A stretch of 64,000 nucleotides of DNA, from assembly GCA_017536545.1 (NCBI GenBank), contig JAFXHF010000017.1, forward strand, positions 1 to 64,000. The letters are read 5' to 3'. A program made the position numbers and the translations under genes. Below are positions 43,502 to 52,268 of this stretch, one piece after another. Source of the stretch: a bacterium (GTDB lineage: Bacteria; Cyanobacteriota; Vampirovibrionia; Gastranaerophilales; Gastranaerophilaceae). The notes under the pieces were generated by a model. The model had not been told where the DNA came from and did no database searches. It saw only the letters and a list, made by a program, of their open reading frames with translations. The number at the start of each line of letters is the position of its first letter. Within the stretch, counting starts at the first letter, position 1.

Positions 43502-44098
43502 TTACCCTTTGTAAGCTAATTCAAATACTTCTAACAAATCTAGCAAATTCCCTGATTGGATTACTGCTTGAATTTTTGTGTGAATTTTTTCAGCATCTTC
43601 TTTGCTTGGTGATACAAAACCTTGTGGAAGAATTACATCGTTTGTAGTTTTTGTACTAACAAAACCAGAGTTTAGCGTTAGGAATTCTTTGTATAATTCT
43701 AAAACTTTTACGCAAGTCGGGTTAACTTGATAATCTGTTCCTAGGTAATATTTAACATCTTTTTTAAGCCTTTCAAAAAATTCGATTGAATAATCCGCTT
43801 CTTCGATGGTTTCTTCTCTATCATAAGTCCCCCCAAGGCAAGGGTTACCTTCGATTTGTACATCTCCTAATGTTTTGATATATGTTGCCCAAAGTAGGCT
43901 ACCAAGACAAAATCCAACATTATTATCAACCATTCTTGTAATTTGTGGGTAAAGCATTTTGAATTTCATTTTACGTTGACCTAGGTTTTTGAATTGGTTA
44001 ATACTTGCGTATAAATATTCTGCACTGATTGATAAAATTGTTGTGTGTTGTGCATATCCTGGGTCAAATAATACTGTTTGTGCTGTTGAATTTGTCAT
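43502..44098 (-). CDS. Unknown protein ahead of nagZ
   Basis: 198 residues, not recognised. No signal peptide. Mixed helices with a conserved-looking segment NPCLGGTYDREETIEEADYSIEF (positions about 84-105, quoted only in part: CLGGTYDREET) and TDYQVNPTCVKVLELYKEFL. First gene of the operon with nagZ and the membrane protein at 41956. Cytoplasmic by appearance. Confidence 0.6.
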   Translation of the reverse strand: MTNSTAQTVLFDPGYAQHTTILSISAEYLYASINQFKNLGQRKMKFKMLYPQITRMVDNNVGFCLGSLLWATYIKTLGDVQIEGNPCLGGTYDREETIEEADYSIEFFERLKKDVKYYLGTDYQVNPTCVKVLELYKEFLTLNSGFVSTKTTNDVILPQGFVSPSKEDAEKIHTKIQAVIQSGNLLDLLEVFELAYKG

Positions 44099-44143
44099 TT
44101 TTAATACCTCGTTTTTTTAAATTCTAGCACAAAATTTTAGGAT

Positions 44144-44881
44144 TTACTTAGCAGTTTTTAAAACATAACGAGCAGCTGCGGTTGCAGGTTCTACTATCCC
44201 ATCGTGGAATCGTACAGGATAAATATCTGTCATATGTTGAGCATCGTTTTTAACAATACAAGTATTAGCTTCCAGTTTATTAGAACCTGAAGAACAGCTC
44301 ACCTCTCTATTAGGTAATGAAGCTCCATTGACATCAATGAAGCCGTAACAATAAGACATTGTTGTTACAGTAGAATTTGATGTACTCATTTGTGTACCAA
44401 TAGATAAAGCACAATCATTGGAACCGATTTTTTTAGTTACTCCAACAAGCGTCCCGTCAGCTAACGTATATGCAAAGTAATAGCTTAAACTTTTTTCGTC
44501 CAAGCTTTCCATAAATGTCCCGTTTACGCTGTATGGGACTGCTTGTCCTTTTTGATTCATTTTTACATCTGTCACATTTGGATAATAGGTTGCACCTGTT
44601 AATGTGCCATTTAAAATTGCACAAAAAGACATAATTTCATCTGGATGCTCGGTTGCGGCATTTGTTCCGCATGTTTGGTTTATTCCTGCATAGTCAAAAC
44701 CATATTGAGCTTGGCTCATTCGTGCAGCTTGAGAAAGAGTTGATACTGCCTTTTTAAACGCAGAGCGATATTGTGAACTACGAGTATTCGCAATTAGATT
44801 GGGGATAGTCATTGCAGCAACAACACCAATTATACCTAGGGTAATTAATACTTCTGCAAGCGTAAAACCTATTTTTTTCAT
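44144..44881 (-). CDS. Type IV prepilin-like (pseudopilin) protein 2
   Basis: 245 residues from the ATG at 44881, which has GGAG 6 bases upstream; eleven further codons are open. Leader MKKIG, then FTLAEVLITLG with Glu at +5, hydrophobic helix, and AAMTIPNLI. The body matches the protein at 26376 in plan: Cys residues, LADGTLVGV, YGFIDVNGASLPN, TDIYPV and ATAAARYVLKTAK at the end. The two share about half their residues in these blocks by eye. Divergent from an XRE regulator; the two promoters share a -35 region. Confidence 0.9.
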   Translation of the reverse strand: MKKIGFTLAEVLITLGIIGVVAAMTIPNLIANTRSSQYRSAFKKAVSTLSQAARMSQAQYGFDYAGINQTCGTNAATEHPDEIMSFCAILNGTLTGATYYPNVTDVKMNQKGQAVPYSVNGTFMESLDEKSLSYYFAYTLADGTLVGVTKKIGSNDCALSIGTQMSTSNSTVTTMSYCYGFIDVNGASLPNREVSCSSGSNKLEANTCIVKNDAQHMTDIYPVRFHDGIVEPATAAARYVLKTAK

Positions 44882-44935
44882 TTTTTCTCCAATCAATGTT
44901 AACTTATTAAACAATATCTTTGCTTATAAGTCATG

Positions 44936-44964
44936 ATATTAGTCTATAAATCAATATTTGTCAA
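44936..44964 (-). promoter_or_regulatory. Promoter of prepilin 2 (leftward)
   Basis: Minus strand TTGACA (44964-44959), 17 bases, TAATAT (44941-44936). The -35 box overlaps that of the rightward XRE promoter. Confidence 0.7.
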
Positions 44965-44986
44965 CTTGAAAATAACTTAATATAAA
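44958..44986 (+). promoter_or_regulatory. Promoter of the XRE regulator (rightward), near-leaderless
   Basis: TTGTCA (44958-44963), 17 bases, TATAAA (44981-44986). The start codon at 44996 is 9 bases beyond, so the leader is 0-3 bases. No ribosome site is seen. Confidence 0.65.
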
Positions 44987-44995
44987 ATGTAAAAC

Positions 44996-45205
44996 ATGAT
45001 AAAAATAAGACTTAGAGAGTTGATGTGGGAAAAGAATATTTCTGCGGTTCAAATTCAGAGAGAAACCGGTATTCATGCTGCAACAATTTCAAGAATTATT
45101 AACGATAAACATACTAATTTAGGGCTAGACACAATAGATAAATTGTGTGATGTGTTGGGGTGTAAAATATCTGATTTACTTGTTCACGAACGTGTAAATA
45201 AGTGA
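44996..45205 (+). CDS. XRE-family (Cro/CI) helix-turn-helix regulator
   Basis: 69 residues made almost wholly of one HTH domain: IRLRELMWEKNISAVQIQRETG, then HAATISRIINDKHTNLGLDTIDKLCDVLGC (parts: QRETGIHAATISRIIND is the HTH core), then the dimer end ISDLLV. Small enough to act as a bare DNA-binding dimer. It faces the prepilin gene across overlapping promoters, so control of that gene and of itself is a fair inference. No typical toxin gene follows, though comF lies 22 bases downstream. Confidence 0.88.
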   Translation: MIKIRLRELMWEKNISAVQIQRETGIHAATISRIINDKHTNLGLDTIDKLCDVLGCKISDLLVHERVNK

Positions 45206-45211
45206 AATTTA

Positions 45212-45220
45212 TGTTAATAT
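45212..45220 (+). promoter_or_regulatory. Extended -10 promoter before comF
   Basis: TGT-TAATAT (45212-45220), 7 bases before the comF ATG at 45228; implies a leaderless or near-leaderless transcript. -35 is weak. Confidence 0.4.
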
Positions 45221-45227
45221 CTTTTGT

Positions 45228-45878
45228 ATGAAAGATTTTTTGTTAGGTTTATTAGATTGGATTTATAAGAAGAAGTGCTACTTTTGTAAATCATCAAAAG
45301 AGTCAGTTAAAATGTGCTCAAAATGTTTTGATGAATTAGAATTCTTACCCGCAGAAGTTAATCGAAAAGTTTTCAAATCTGAAGTTTATTGTGCAGGAGT
45401 TTACGATAAGAATTTACAAAAATTGATTAGGGGTTTGAAATATCACAGACAATCTGATTTAGCGTATTATCAGGCAAAATTTATGTGGCAATATTGGCAA
45501 AGGTTGGATTTGCTAGAAGATGATTTTCAAATTGTTCCTGTCCCGATTTTTGCAAAACGTAAAAAGCAAAGAAAATATAATCATATGGAACTTGTTGCAA
45601 ATGAGTTTGCAAAAATGTCAGGTTATGAGGTTAATTTTGATTTAATTAAACGTGTGAAAGATACAAAACCTCAATACAAGTTAAACAAAGCTCAAAGAAT
45701 GTTGAATTTATCGCACGCTTTTGAAGTTAATCAGGAAAAATTGATTAAAGACAAAAAGATTTTGATTATTGATGATATTTGCACAACGGGTTCAACTTTT
45801 GAAGAGATGATAAAAGAGTTTAATAATGTCGGTATTTATGATATAACTTGTTTTGCGACAACAACACCATTTAATTAG
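45228..45878 (+). CDS. comF: ComF-family phosphoribosyltransferase-like protein
   Basis: 216 residues. An N-terminal zinc-type cluster CYFC...CSKC (about 17-34) and the PRPP loop ILIIDDICTTGSTF near residue 182, with VPVPIFAKRKKQRKYNHMELVA between, are the ComF layout. ComF proteins help in DNA uptake during transformation, though the exact reaction is unclear. With dprA (62815) and two prepilin-like genes it hints at a competence system. It is followed 6 bases later by a small unknown gene. Confidence 0.9.
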   Translation: MKDFLLGLLDWIYKKKCYFCKSSKESVKMCSKCFDELEFLPAEVNRKVFKSEVYCAGVYDKNLQKLIRGLKYHRQSDLAYYQAKFMWQYWQRLDLLEDDFQIVPVPIFAKRKKQRKYNHMELVANEFAKMSGYEVNFDLIKRVKDTKPQYKLNKAQRMLNLSHAFEVNQEKLIKDKKILIIDDICTTGSTFEEMIKEFNNVGIYDITCFATTTPFN

Positions 45879-45884
45879 GTAATT

Positions 45885-46211
45885 ATGATTTTAGCAGAGT
45901 ATTCAAAATTTTTACAAGAACATAACGAAGAACTTTTAACTCGTAAAACTACACCGATGAAGCTTTTGCACGACTGGTTGAAATCTGTTATAAATAAAAA
46001 TCCTAAAAATAATATCGATAAGATTGTGCATAAAGAGATTATGTATTGTGAAAATGAAAATGGCGATTATTTGATTGTCGGTAAATCTGATAGTGGAAGA
46101 GTTTTGGTTAGTGCATTGACAAAATTTGCTAAAAGCTATGATAATTATAATCATGCAAAGTGGATGGAAATGACAGAACGTTCATTCCAAAAGGAGGAAA
46201 ACAATGGTTAA
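45885..46211 (+). CDS. Unknown small protein (108 aa)
   Basis: Not recognised. Soluble and charged, with a strand pair ENENGDYLIVGKSDSGRVLV and helices before and after. AGG ribosome site. It overlaps the following hexapeptide-repeat gene by 8 bases, so both are co-translated. Confidence 0.6.
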   Translation: MILAEYSKFLQEHNEELLTRKTTPMKLLHDWLKSVINKNPKNNIDKIVHKEIMYCENENGDYLIVGKSDSGRVLVSALTKFAKSYDNYNHAKWMEMTERSFQKEENNG

Positions 46212-46845
46212 TAAGATTGACGGAATTTGTAATGAGATTGTTATTCTTGAAAATGGAAAACGTGTCGAAAAAGATATTCCAGGGTTAAACATTACAATCA
46301 ATGGTAATGGAAATTATGTTGAAATTGAACTTCCATCAAAGTTTGTTGCAAGTGCAATTGTAATAGATGGTGATAATAACAAATTTACACTAAAATCAAC
46401 AAAACATAGAGTAATTCGACATACAACTTTTGGACTTGAAGGCGGTTCTGAGATTTCAGTTGGTTCAGGAGTTTCAGCTTACCGTGATGTAAATATTGTT
46501 GCCAAAAATGGTAAGAATGTTTATATCGGGGATGAATGTATGTTTGCTCGTGAAATTATGGTTCGTAATAACGACGGGCATATAATTTTAGATAGAAAAA
46601 CAGGGGAAGTTATAAACCCACCAGAAGATATTGTTATTGGTGATAATGTTTGGGTGGGGATGAGAGTAATGGTACTTAAGGGTGCAGTTATTCCAAAAGG
46701 TTCTGTAATCGGTGCTATGTCAATGGTTAATAAAAAGTTTGATGAAGAAAATATTTTAATTGCGGGTGCCCCAGCTGAAAAAATTCGTTCTGATATTGAA
46801 TGGCGTCGTGAAGATTATGCAAAATATATGAAGGGCAAAATTTAA
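46204..46845 (+). CDS. Hexapeptide-repeat (left-handed beta-helix) acyltransferase-like protein
   Basis: 213 residues. N-terminal strands without the usual CoA motif are followed by hexapeptide turns (NITINGNGNYVEI, GSEISVGSGVSAY, VYIGDECMF) and the typical end VIGDNVWVGMRVMVLKGAVIPKGSVIGAMSMVNK, seen here as IGDNVWVG, KGAVIPKGSVIGA and AGAPAEKIR. This matches sugar O-acetyltransferases of the LbH family, but the substrate is unknown. Strong AGGAGG-like site (AAAAGGAGG) at 46190s. Confidence 0.85.
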   Translation: MVNKIDGICNEIVILENGKRVEKDIPGLNITINGNGNYVEIELPSKFVASAIVIDGDNNKFTLKSTKHRVIRHTTFGLEGGSEISVGSGVSAYRDVNIVAKNGKNVYIGDECMFAREIMVRNNDGHIILDRKTGEVINPPEDIVIGDNVWVGMRVMVLKGAVIPKGSVIGAMSMVNKKFDEENILIAGAPAEKIRSDIEWRREDYAKYMKGKI

Positions 46846-46870
46846 TTTATTTCCTATCCAAAAAGTAACA

Positions 46871-46895
46871 AAATCTTTACCGCATGTAAAGATTT
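46871..46895. repeat. Perfect 10-bp hairpin upstream of gyrA
   Basis: AAATCTTTAC-CGCAT-GTAAAGATTT. It lies between the previous stop and the gyrA promoter; no T-run follows, so it may be a weak terminator or a regulatory dyad. Confidence 0.55.
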
Positions 46896-46915
46896 AGCCT
46901 TGATTTGTATGTTTA

Positions 46916-46924
46916 TGCTATACT
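46916..46924 (+). promoter_or_regulatory. Extended -10 promoter of gyrA
   Basis: TGC-TATACT (46916-46924). The -35 is unclear (TTGATT at 46900-46905 is too close). Leader of about 25 bases with GGAGGG. Confidence 0.5.
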
Positions 46925-46956
46925 ATTTTTAGGAGTATAGACTGGAGGGAAGAGGA

Positions 46957-49530
46957 TTGACTCAGCAACAAAATATGTTTGATCACGGGAAAATTGTTCC
47001 TGTAAATATAAGAGAAGAGATGAAACGTTCATATATCGACTATGCGATGAGTGTTATCGTTGGTCGTGCATTACCAGATGTTCGTGATGGTTTAAAACCA
47101 GTTCACAGACGTATTCTTTATGCTATGAACGAATTGGGTATGTACCCAGATAAGCCATTCAAAAAGTGTGCTCGTATCGTTGGGGAAGTACTTGGTAAAT
47201 ATCACCCACACGGTGACAGTTCTGTTTACGAAGCATTGGTTCGTATGGCTCAAGATTTCTCTACAAGATACTTGATGGTTGACGGGCATGGTAACTTTGG
47301 TTCTGTTGACGGTGACGGGGCTGCTGCGATGCGTTATACAGAAGCTCGTATGCATAAAATTACTCAATCAATGTTGGCTGATATTGATTGCGAAACAGTA
47401 GAATTTGAACCAAACTTTGATGGTTCATTACAAGAACCTTCAGTTCTTCCTGTTAGACTTCCAATGTTATTATTAAACGGTGTTTCTGGTATCGCAGTAG
47501 GTATGGCAACAAACGTACCTCCTCACAACCTTTGCGAAATCGTTGATGGTACTATTGCACTTATTGATAATCCAAAAATTACAATCGCAGAATTGATGGA
47601 GCATATTAAAGGGCCTGATTTCCCTACAGCTGCAACAATTATTGGTTTGAATGATATTAAACAAGCTTATGAAACAGGTAGAGGCTCTATCAAAATGTCA
47701 GCAGTTGCTGGTTTTGAAGAAATCGCTGGTGGCGGTGGTCGTCAAGCAAGAACAGCAATCGTTGTTACTGAAATTCCTTACCAAGTTAACAAGTCTATGT
47801 TGATTGAAAAAATCGCAGATCTTGTTAAAGAAGAAAAAATCAAAGGTATTTCAGATATTCGTGATGAATCTGACAGAGAAGGTATGCGTATCGTTATTGA
47901 ATTAAAACGTGATGCAAAACCTGATGTAGTTAAAAATAACTTGTTCAAATATACTCAACTTGCAACAACATTCGGTGTGAATATGGTTGCATTATGTGGT
48001 AAACAACCTCGTTTGATGAACTTGTATGAAGTGTTAAATGAATTTGTTGAACACAGAATTGAAATCGTTACAAGAAGAACTATTTTCTTCTTGAAAAAAG
48101 CTAAAATCAGAGCTCACATCTTGGCAGGTTTAATCATTGCTTTAGGTTCAATTGATGAAGTTATCGAACTTATCAAAAAATCTAAAACAACTGATGATGC
48201 TCGTGAAGGCTTGATGAGCAGATTTGGTCTTGATGCTGACCAATCAAACGCTATTTTGGAAATGCAATTAAGACGTTTGACAGGTTTGGAACAAGACAAA
48301 GTTAAAGCTGAATATGATGAATTATTGAAGAAAATTGCAGAATACGAATCTATTTTGGCTAGTCGTGCAAAAATCTTAGATATCATCAAATCAGAATTAT
48401 TAGAAGACAAAGAAAAATACGGTGATGATAGAAGAACTCAAATTTTACCTGAACAAGGTGAAGTTACTATCGAAGATTTGACTCCAAATACTCCAATGGC
48501 AGTATTCATTACTCACCAAGGTTATTTGAAACGTATTTCACTAGATACTTTTGAACGTCAAAATCGTGCAACTCGAGGTAAATCAGGTATGAAGACTAAA
48601 GAAGATGATGATATTCAACACTTCTTCACAGCTATGATGCACGACAAAGTATTGTTCTTCTCATCAAAAGGTACAGTTTATAGCTTGAATGTTTATGACT
48701 TCCCAGAAGGTGGTCGTCAAGCTAAAGGTTTACCAATTGTGAACGTACTTCCAATTGATCAAGATGAAAAGATTACTGCGGTAGTTCCAGTAAGTTCATT
48801 CTCTAAAGAATTGAATTTAATCATGTTGACTAAAAAAGGTAATATCAAACGTATTGAATTAGATAACTTCTCTAATATCAGACGTAACGGTATTATTGCA
48901 ATCGGTCTTGATGATGGCGATAGCTTGAACTGGGTAAAACTTGCAACTGCAAGAGATGAAATAATCATCGGTACATCTTGTGGTATGGCAATCAGATTCC
49001 CAATCCAAGACTTAAGACCTCTTGGTAGAAGTGCTCGTGGTGTAATTTCTATGAAGTTACGTACAGGTGATGAAATCGTTGGTTGCGATATCGTTCCTCA
49101 AGATTATGATGCAGATCTACTTGTAGTAACATCAGATGGTTTTGGAAAACGTACAAAACTTTCTGAATTCAGAACTCAAAACAGAGGTGGTATTGGTTTG
49201 ATTGCTACTAAGTTCAAATCAAGTGCATCAAGACTTGTAGCGTTGACTATCGTTAGAGATTCTGATGATATCATGATGGTAACATCTTCAGGCGTTGTAA
49301 CTAGATTGAATGCAGGTTCAATTTCTCAACAAGGTAGACCAGCAACTGGTGTAAGAGCACAAAACTTGTCTGATAATGATACAGTTTGCTCAGTAAACAA
49401 AATCATCAACCCAGATGAAGATGATGTAACGATTAAAGTTACTCCATCAGAAACTACTGAAGCTCCAATTGAAGAAGTTCAACAAACAAGCTTGCTAGAT
49501 GGAGCAATTGATACACCAACTGAAGAATAA
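46957..49530 (+). CDS. gyrA: DNA gyrase subunit A
   Basis: 857 residues; breakage-reunion subunit of gyrase. The start is TTG at 46957, 7 bases after GGAGGG; no ATG precedes the conserved VPVNIREEM. The winged-helix domain has [13 protein letters not shown], the quinolone region [18 protein letters not shown] (Ser at the E. coli 83 position, Glu at 87, both wild-type residues in many species), and the active-site segment [15 protein letters not shown] with Tyr in RYTEARM. The C-terminal beta-pinwheel begins after 500. The GyrA box reads [10 protein letters not shown] instead of the canonical QRRGGRG form. A strong terminator follows. Confidence 0.96.
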   Translation: MTQQQNMFDHGKIVPVNIREEMKRSYIDYAMSVIVGRALPDVRDGLKPVHRRILYAMNELGMYPDKPFKKCARIVGEVLGKYHPHGDSSVYEALVRMAQDFSTRYLMVDGHGNFGSVDGDGAAAMRYTEARMHKITQSMLADIDCETVEFEPNFDGSLQEPSVLPVRLPMLLLNGVSGIAVGMATNVPPHNLCEIVDGTIALIDNPKITIAELMEHIKGPDFPTAATIIGLNDIKQAYETGRGSIKMSAVAGFEEIAGGGGRQARTAIVVTEIPYQVNKSMLIEKIADLVKEEKIKGISDIRDESDREGMRIVIELKRDAKPDVVKNNLFKYTQLATTFGVNMVALCGKQPRLMNLYEVLNEFVEHRIEIVTRRTIFFLKKAKIRAHILAGLIIALGSIDEVIELIKKSKTTDDAREGLMSRFGLDADQSNAILEMQLRRLTGLEQDKVKAEYDELLKKIAEYESILASRAKILDIIKSELLEDKEKYGDDRRTQILPEQGEVTIEDLTPNTPMAVFITHQGYLKRISLDTFERQNRATRGKSGMKTKEDDDIQHFFTAMMHDKVLFFSSKGTVYSLNVYDFPEGGRQAKGLPIVNVLPIDQDEKITAVVPVSSFSKELNLIMLTKKGNIKRIELDNFSNIRRNGIIAIGLDDGDSLNWVKLATARDEIIIGTSCGMAIRFPIQDLRPLGRSARGVISMKLRTGDEIVGCDIVPQDYDADLLVVTSDGFGKRTKLSEFRTQNRGGIGLIATKFKSSASRLVALTIVRDSDDIMMVTSSGVVTRLNAGSISQQGRPATGVRAQNLSDNDTVCSVNKIINPDEDDVTIKVTPSETTEAPIEEVQQTSLLDGAIDTPTEE

Positions 49531-49547
49531 TCAGTAAAAATATAAAC

Positions 49548-49579
49548 AAAAAAGAGTCCTCAATAGAGGGCTCTTTTTT
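49548..49579. terminator. Bidirectional terminator between gyrA and priA
   Basis: AAAAAAGAGTCCTC-AATA-GAGGGCTCTTTTTT, 14-bp stem with one G-U, A- and T-runs on both sides. Confidence 0.92.
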
Positions 49580-49584
49580 GAATT

Positions 49585-51894
49585 TTATAAAATGTCTAAC
49601 GGATCAACATCGATTGTCATTTTGATATCTTTTGGTGATGAGATTTTATTCAAGAAGCTTGAAATAAATTGATGACCTTTTTCTTCTAACTTATTTTTCA
49701 TCAAAATTTGGAAACGATAATAACCGTTTATTCTTTCAATTACACAAGGTGTTGGACCTAGAACATCAAGTCTTTCACCAAATCCAAATTTTTCAATCAT
49801 TGTGCATAGTCTTAGTGCAATTTCTTGAGCAGCTTTTTCTGCACGGAATTTATTTTGTGAACTTAAAATTAAACGAATAATTTGGCTAAATGGCGGGTAG
49901 TCAAAGTCTTCTCTTGATTGGATTTCTTTTTTATAAAACTCTGAATAATTTTGTGATTTTGCACTTTCTAGTGCGTAATATTCTGGGTTATATGTTTGGA
50001 AAAGTACTCGGCCTTTGAATTCTCCACGACCTGCTCGTCCCGCAACTTGGGTTAGAAGTTGGAAGCCTCGTTCTGATGCTCTAAAGTCAGGCAAATTGAA
50101 ACTTGCATCAGCTGAAATTACCCCAACAAGTGTAACGTTTGGGTTATCAAGACCTTTTGCAATCATTTGTGTTCCAACAAGGATGTCAATTTCACCTTTT
50201 TGGAATTTTTCTAAAAGTCTTATGTGTTCACCTTTTCTTGTTAAAACATCACTATCAATGCGTTCTACATTATAATCTGGGTATAAATCTCTGATGTATT
50301 GTTCGATTTTTTGGGTTCCTGTTCCAGAGTTTCTTAAGGTATCAAAACCACAGTTTGGACAAACATCTGGGAAATACTCTGCGTGGTTACAGTAGTGGCA
50401 TTTTAGCATATTGTCTTTTGCGTGCCAAATCATAGGAATTGCACAGTTTGGGCATTCGATAACGTGTCCACAGCCTTGGCACTGGGTGTAAGTCGAAAAA
50501 CCACGACGATTTATTAAAAGTATTACTTGTTGCTTATTATCCAGTGTTTCTTTTATTGCGGTTTGAAGTGGTTTTGAAATAAGGCTTTTGTATGCTGCAC
50601 GGCCGTATTCTTGCATGTTGATAACTGTTACGGGGGCTACTTTTGCGTTGTTGTAGCGTTTTAGCATTTCGTATAAGTGATTGGAGTTTGCTGCTCGATA
50701 ATAACTTGAAATATCAGGAGTGGCAGAACCCAAAATTAATGGACAAGAATTAAATTCAGCTAGTTTTCTTGCAACGAGTCTAGCGTCATATCTTGGGGCT
50801 GGAGATGTTTGTTTATAAGCCCCTTCATGTTCTTCATCAATTATAATAAGTCCGATATTTTTAAGCGGTGCAAACACTGCCGAGCGGGCACCTGCTAGAA
50901 TCTTAATTTCATCCTTATAAAGTTTTTGCCAAACATCATATCGCTCGCCTTCTGAAATACTACTGTGCCAAATTGCAACATCTTTTGTCCCAAATTTTCT
51001 TGCTAAACGTTTTGTTAATTGAGATGCTAAAGCAATTTCTGGAGCTAGGAATAGGACGTTTTTTCCAGATTTAATCGTATCATCAATTAGTTTGAAATAC
51101 ACTTCAGTCTTGCCACTTGCGGTAATTCCGTGAAGAAGGATTTGTGGTGAAGTTTCGTCTTTTATTTGTTTTGAAATTCCTTCGTAAACTTGTTGTTGAG
51201 TTTCTGATAATTCAAATAAATCTTCTTTTTTGTCTATTTTTAGAATATCTAATGGGTTTCTATAAATTTGTTCTTCTTCAAGTTTTACACAACCTAGTGT
51301 TTCTAGTTTTTTCACTGTTGCACGGGTTGTTTTTGCTAATTTTTCAAAATCAATCAAAGACATTTTTCCTTGTTCTTTTAGGATTTCTAGGATTTCTAGT
51401 TGTCTTTTTGTTGCACCATCAGTTTTTATAAATTCGATAGTTTGTTCTGTTTTTAGAGATTTTTCGATAAGTTTTAGCGGAATTGCAGTATTTAGAACTG
51501 TGATTAAATCTGTACAATAGTAGTTTGCAACCCAATCTAATAGCTGTAAGTATTCCACAGAAAATAATGGGGTTTCGTCTAAAATTTTACTAACTCTTTT
51601 TGCCTTAATTTCTGGTGGTAAATAATCTGAAAAACCAACACAAAATGCATTGATTAATCCTTGTCTGCCAAATGGAACTAAAAGTGCTTGACCGATTTTT
51701 ATTTTATCCTGCATTTCTGGTGGAATTATATAACTAAAAGTTTTAACTCCTAAAACTTTGATATTTACAAGGCAAACGGCGTATTTGTGAGAGATAAAAG
51801 AAGGATTATCATCCACTTGAGATGGTTCCCGTTTCTTTAGAGTTAATTTACGGGAAGGTATTTCAAATAAATTTGTTTGAATGCCATCTTCCAT
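49585..51894 (-). CDS. priA: Primosomal protein N' (replication restart helicase PriA)
   Basis: 769 residues. N-terminal 3'BD (VNIKVLGVKTFSYIIPPEM, PFGRQGL), winged helix, then the helicase core: Walker A GITASGKTEVY, DEEH box (IIDEEHEGAYKQ), SATPD. The zinc-binding insertion follows, with eight cysteines in four pairs (CQGCGHVIECPNC, CHYCNHAEYFPDVCPNC), and motif VAGRAGR. All expected elements are intact. It restarts replication at stalled forks. Single leftward gene. Confidence 0.97.
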   Translation of the reverse strand: MEDGIQTNLFEIPSRKLTLKKREPSQVDDNPSFISHKYAVCLVNIKVLGVKTFSYIIPPEMQDKIKIGQALLVPFGRQGLINAFCVGFSDYLPPEIKAKRVSKILDETPLFSVEYLQLLDWVANYYCTDLITVLNTAIPLKLIEKSLKTEQTIEFIKTDGATKRQLEILEILKEQGKMSLIDFEKLAKTTRATVKKLETLGCVKLEEEQIYRNPLDILKIDKKEDLFELSETQQQVYEGISKQIKDETSPQILLHGITASGKTEVYFKLIDDTIKSGKNVLFLAPEIALASQLTKRLARKFGTKDVAIWHSSISEGERYDVWQKLYKDEIKILAGARSAVFAPLKNIGLIIIDEEHEGAYKQTSPAPRYDARLVARKLAEFNSCPLILGSATPDISSYYRAANSNHLYEMLKRYNNAKVAPVTVINMQEYGRAAYKSLISKPLQTAIKETLDNKQQVILLINRRGFSTYTQCQGCGHVIECPNCAIPMIWHAKDNMLKCHYCNHAEYFPDVCPNCGFDTLRNSGTGTQKIEQYIRDLYPDYNVERIDSDVLTRKGEHIRLLEKFQKGEIDILVGTQMIAKGLDNPNVTLVGVISADASFNLPDFRASERGFQLLTQVAGRAGRGEFKGRVLFQTYNPEYYALESAKSQNYSEFYKKEIQSREDFDYPPFSQIIRLILSSQNKFRAEKAAQEIALRLCTMIEKFGFGERLDVLGPTPCVIERINGYYRFQILMKNKLEEKGHQFISSFLNKISSPKDIKMTIDVDPLDIL

Positions 51895-51970
51895 TTTTGA
51901 TAATCCTTATTATAAGCTTTGACAAATATAAATGTCCTAATTCTATTACAAATAGGTTAGGAATATATAT

Positions 51971-52207
51971 TTACCCCTCAGTAGCCATGAATTCTTGTCT
52001 TGCTTCTTCGATAGCTTCTGTTAAAAGGTCTAATTGATCTGGTGAGAAAGTTACACCTTTTTTAGTTGGTAACCAAGTTGCACCTTCATCAGTTGTGTAA
52101 AATATTCTCATATTTAAGTAGCTTCTACCTTTATATTCACTTACAGAAATTTGTAATTGTTCAGTATCTGATCTTTCAATTGTTGCTAAAATTTTTGCAT
52201 CTGCCAT
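51971..52207 (-). CDS. PC4-like transcriptional coactivator/ssDNA-binding protein
   Basis: 78 residues matching the bacterial PC4 (p15) fold: strands KILATIERSD, LQISVSEYKGRSYLNMRIFYTTD, PTKKGVTFSPDQL (quoted in part: YLNMRIFY, KKGVTFS) and a C-terminal helix LDLLTEAIEEARQEF. Bacterial PC4-like proteins bind single-stranded DNA as dimers. AAGGAGA site. It sits between priA and the PcrA helicase gene, consistent with a DNA-maintenance link, but that is inference. Confidence 0.8.
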   Translation of the reverse strand: MADAKILATIERSDTEQLQISVSEYKGRSYLNMRIFYTTDEGATWLPTKKGVTFSPDQLDLLTEAIEEARQEFMATEG

Positions 52208-52268
52208 GTTTTTCTCTCCTTATTAACTTACTTTATTATTTTATCACAAATGAGGATTGTATTTACCC

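Noticed and set aside
47092..47367. Antisense ORFs inside gyrA, dnaK and other genes
   Set aside because: They are shadows of strongly coding frames, with no ribosome sites or recognisable domains.
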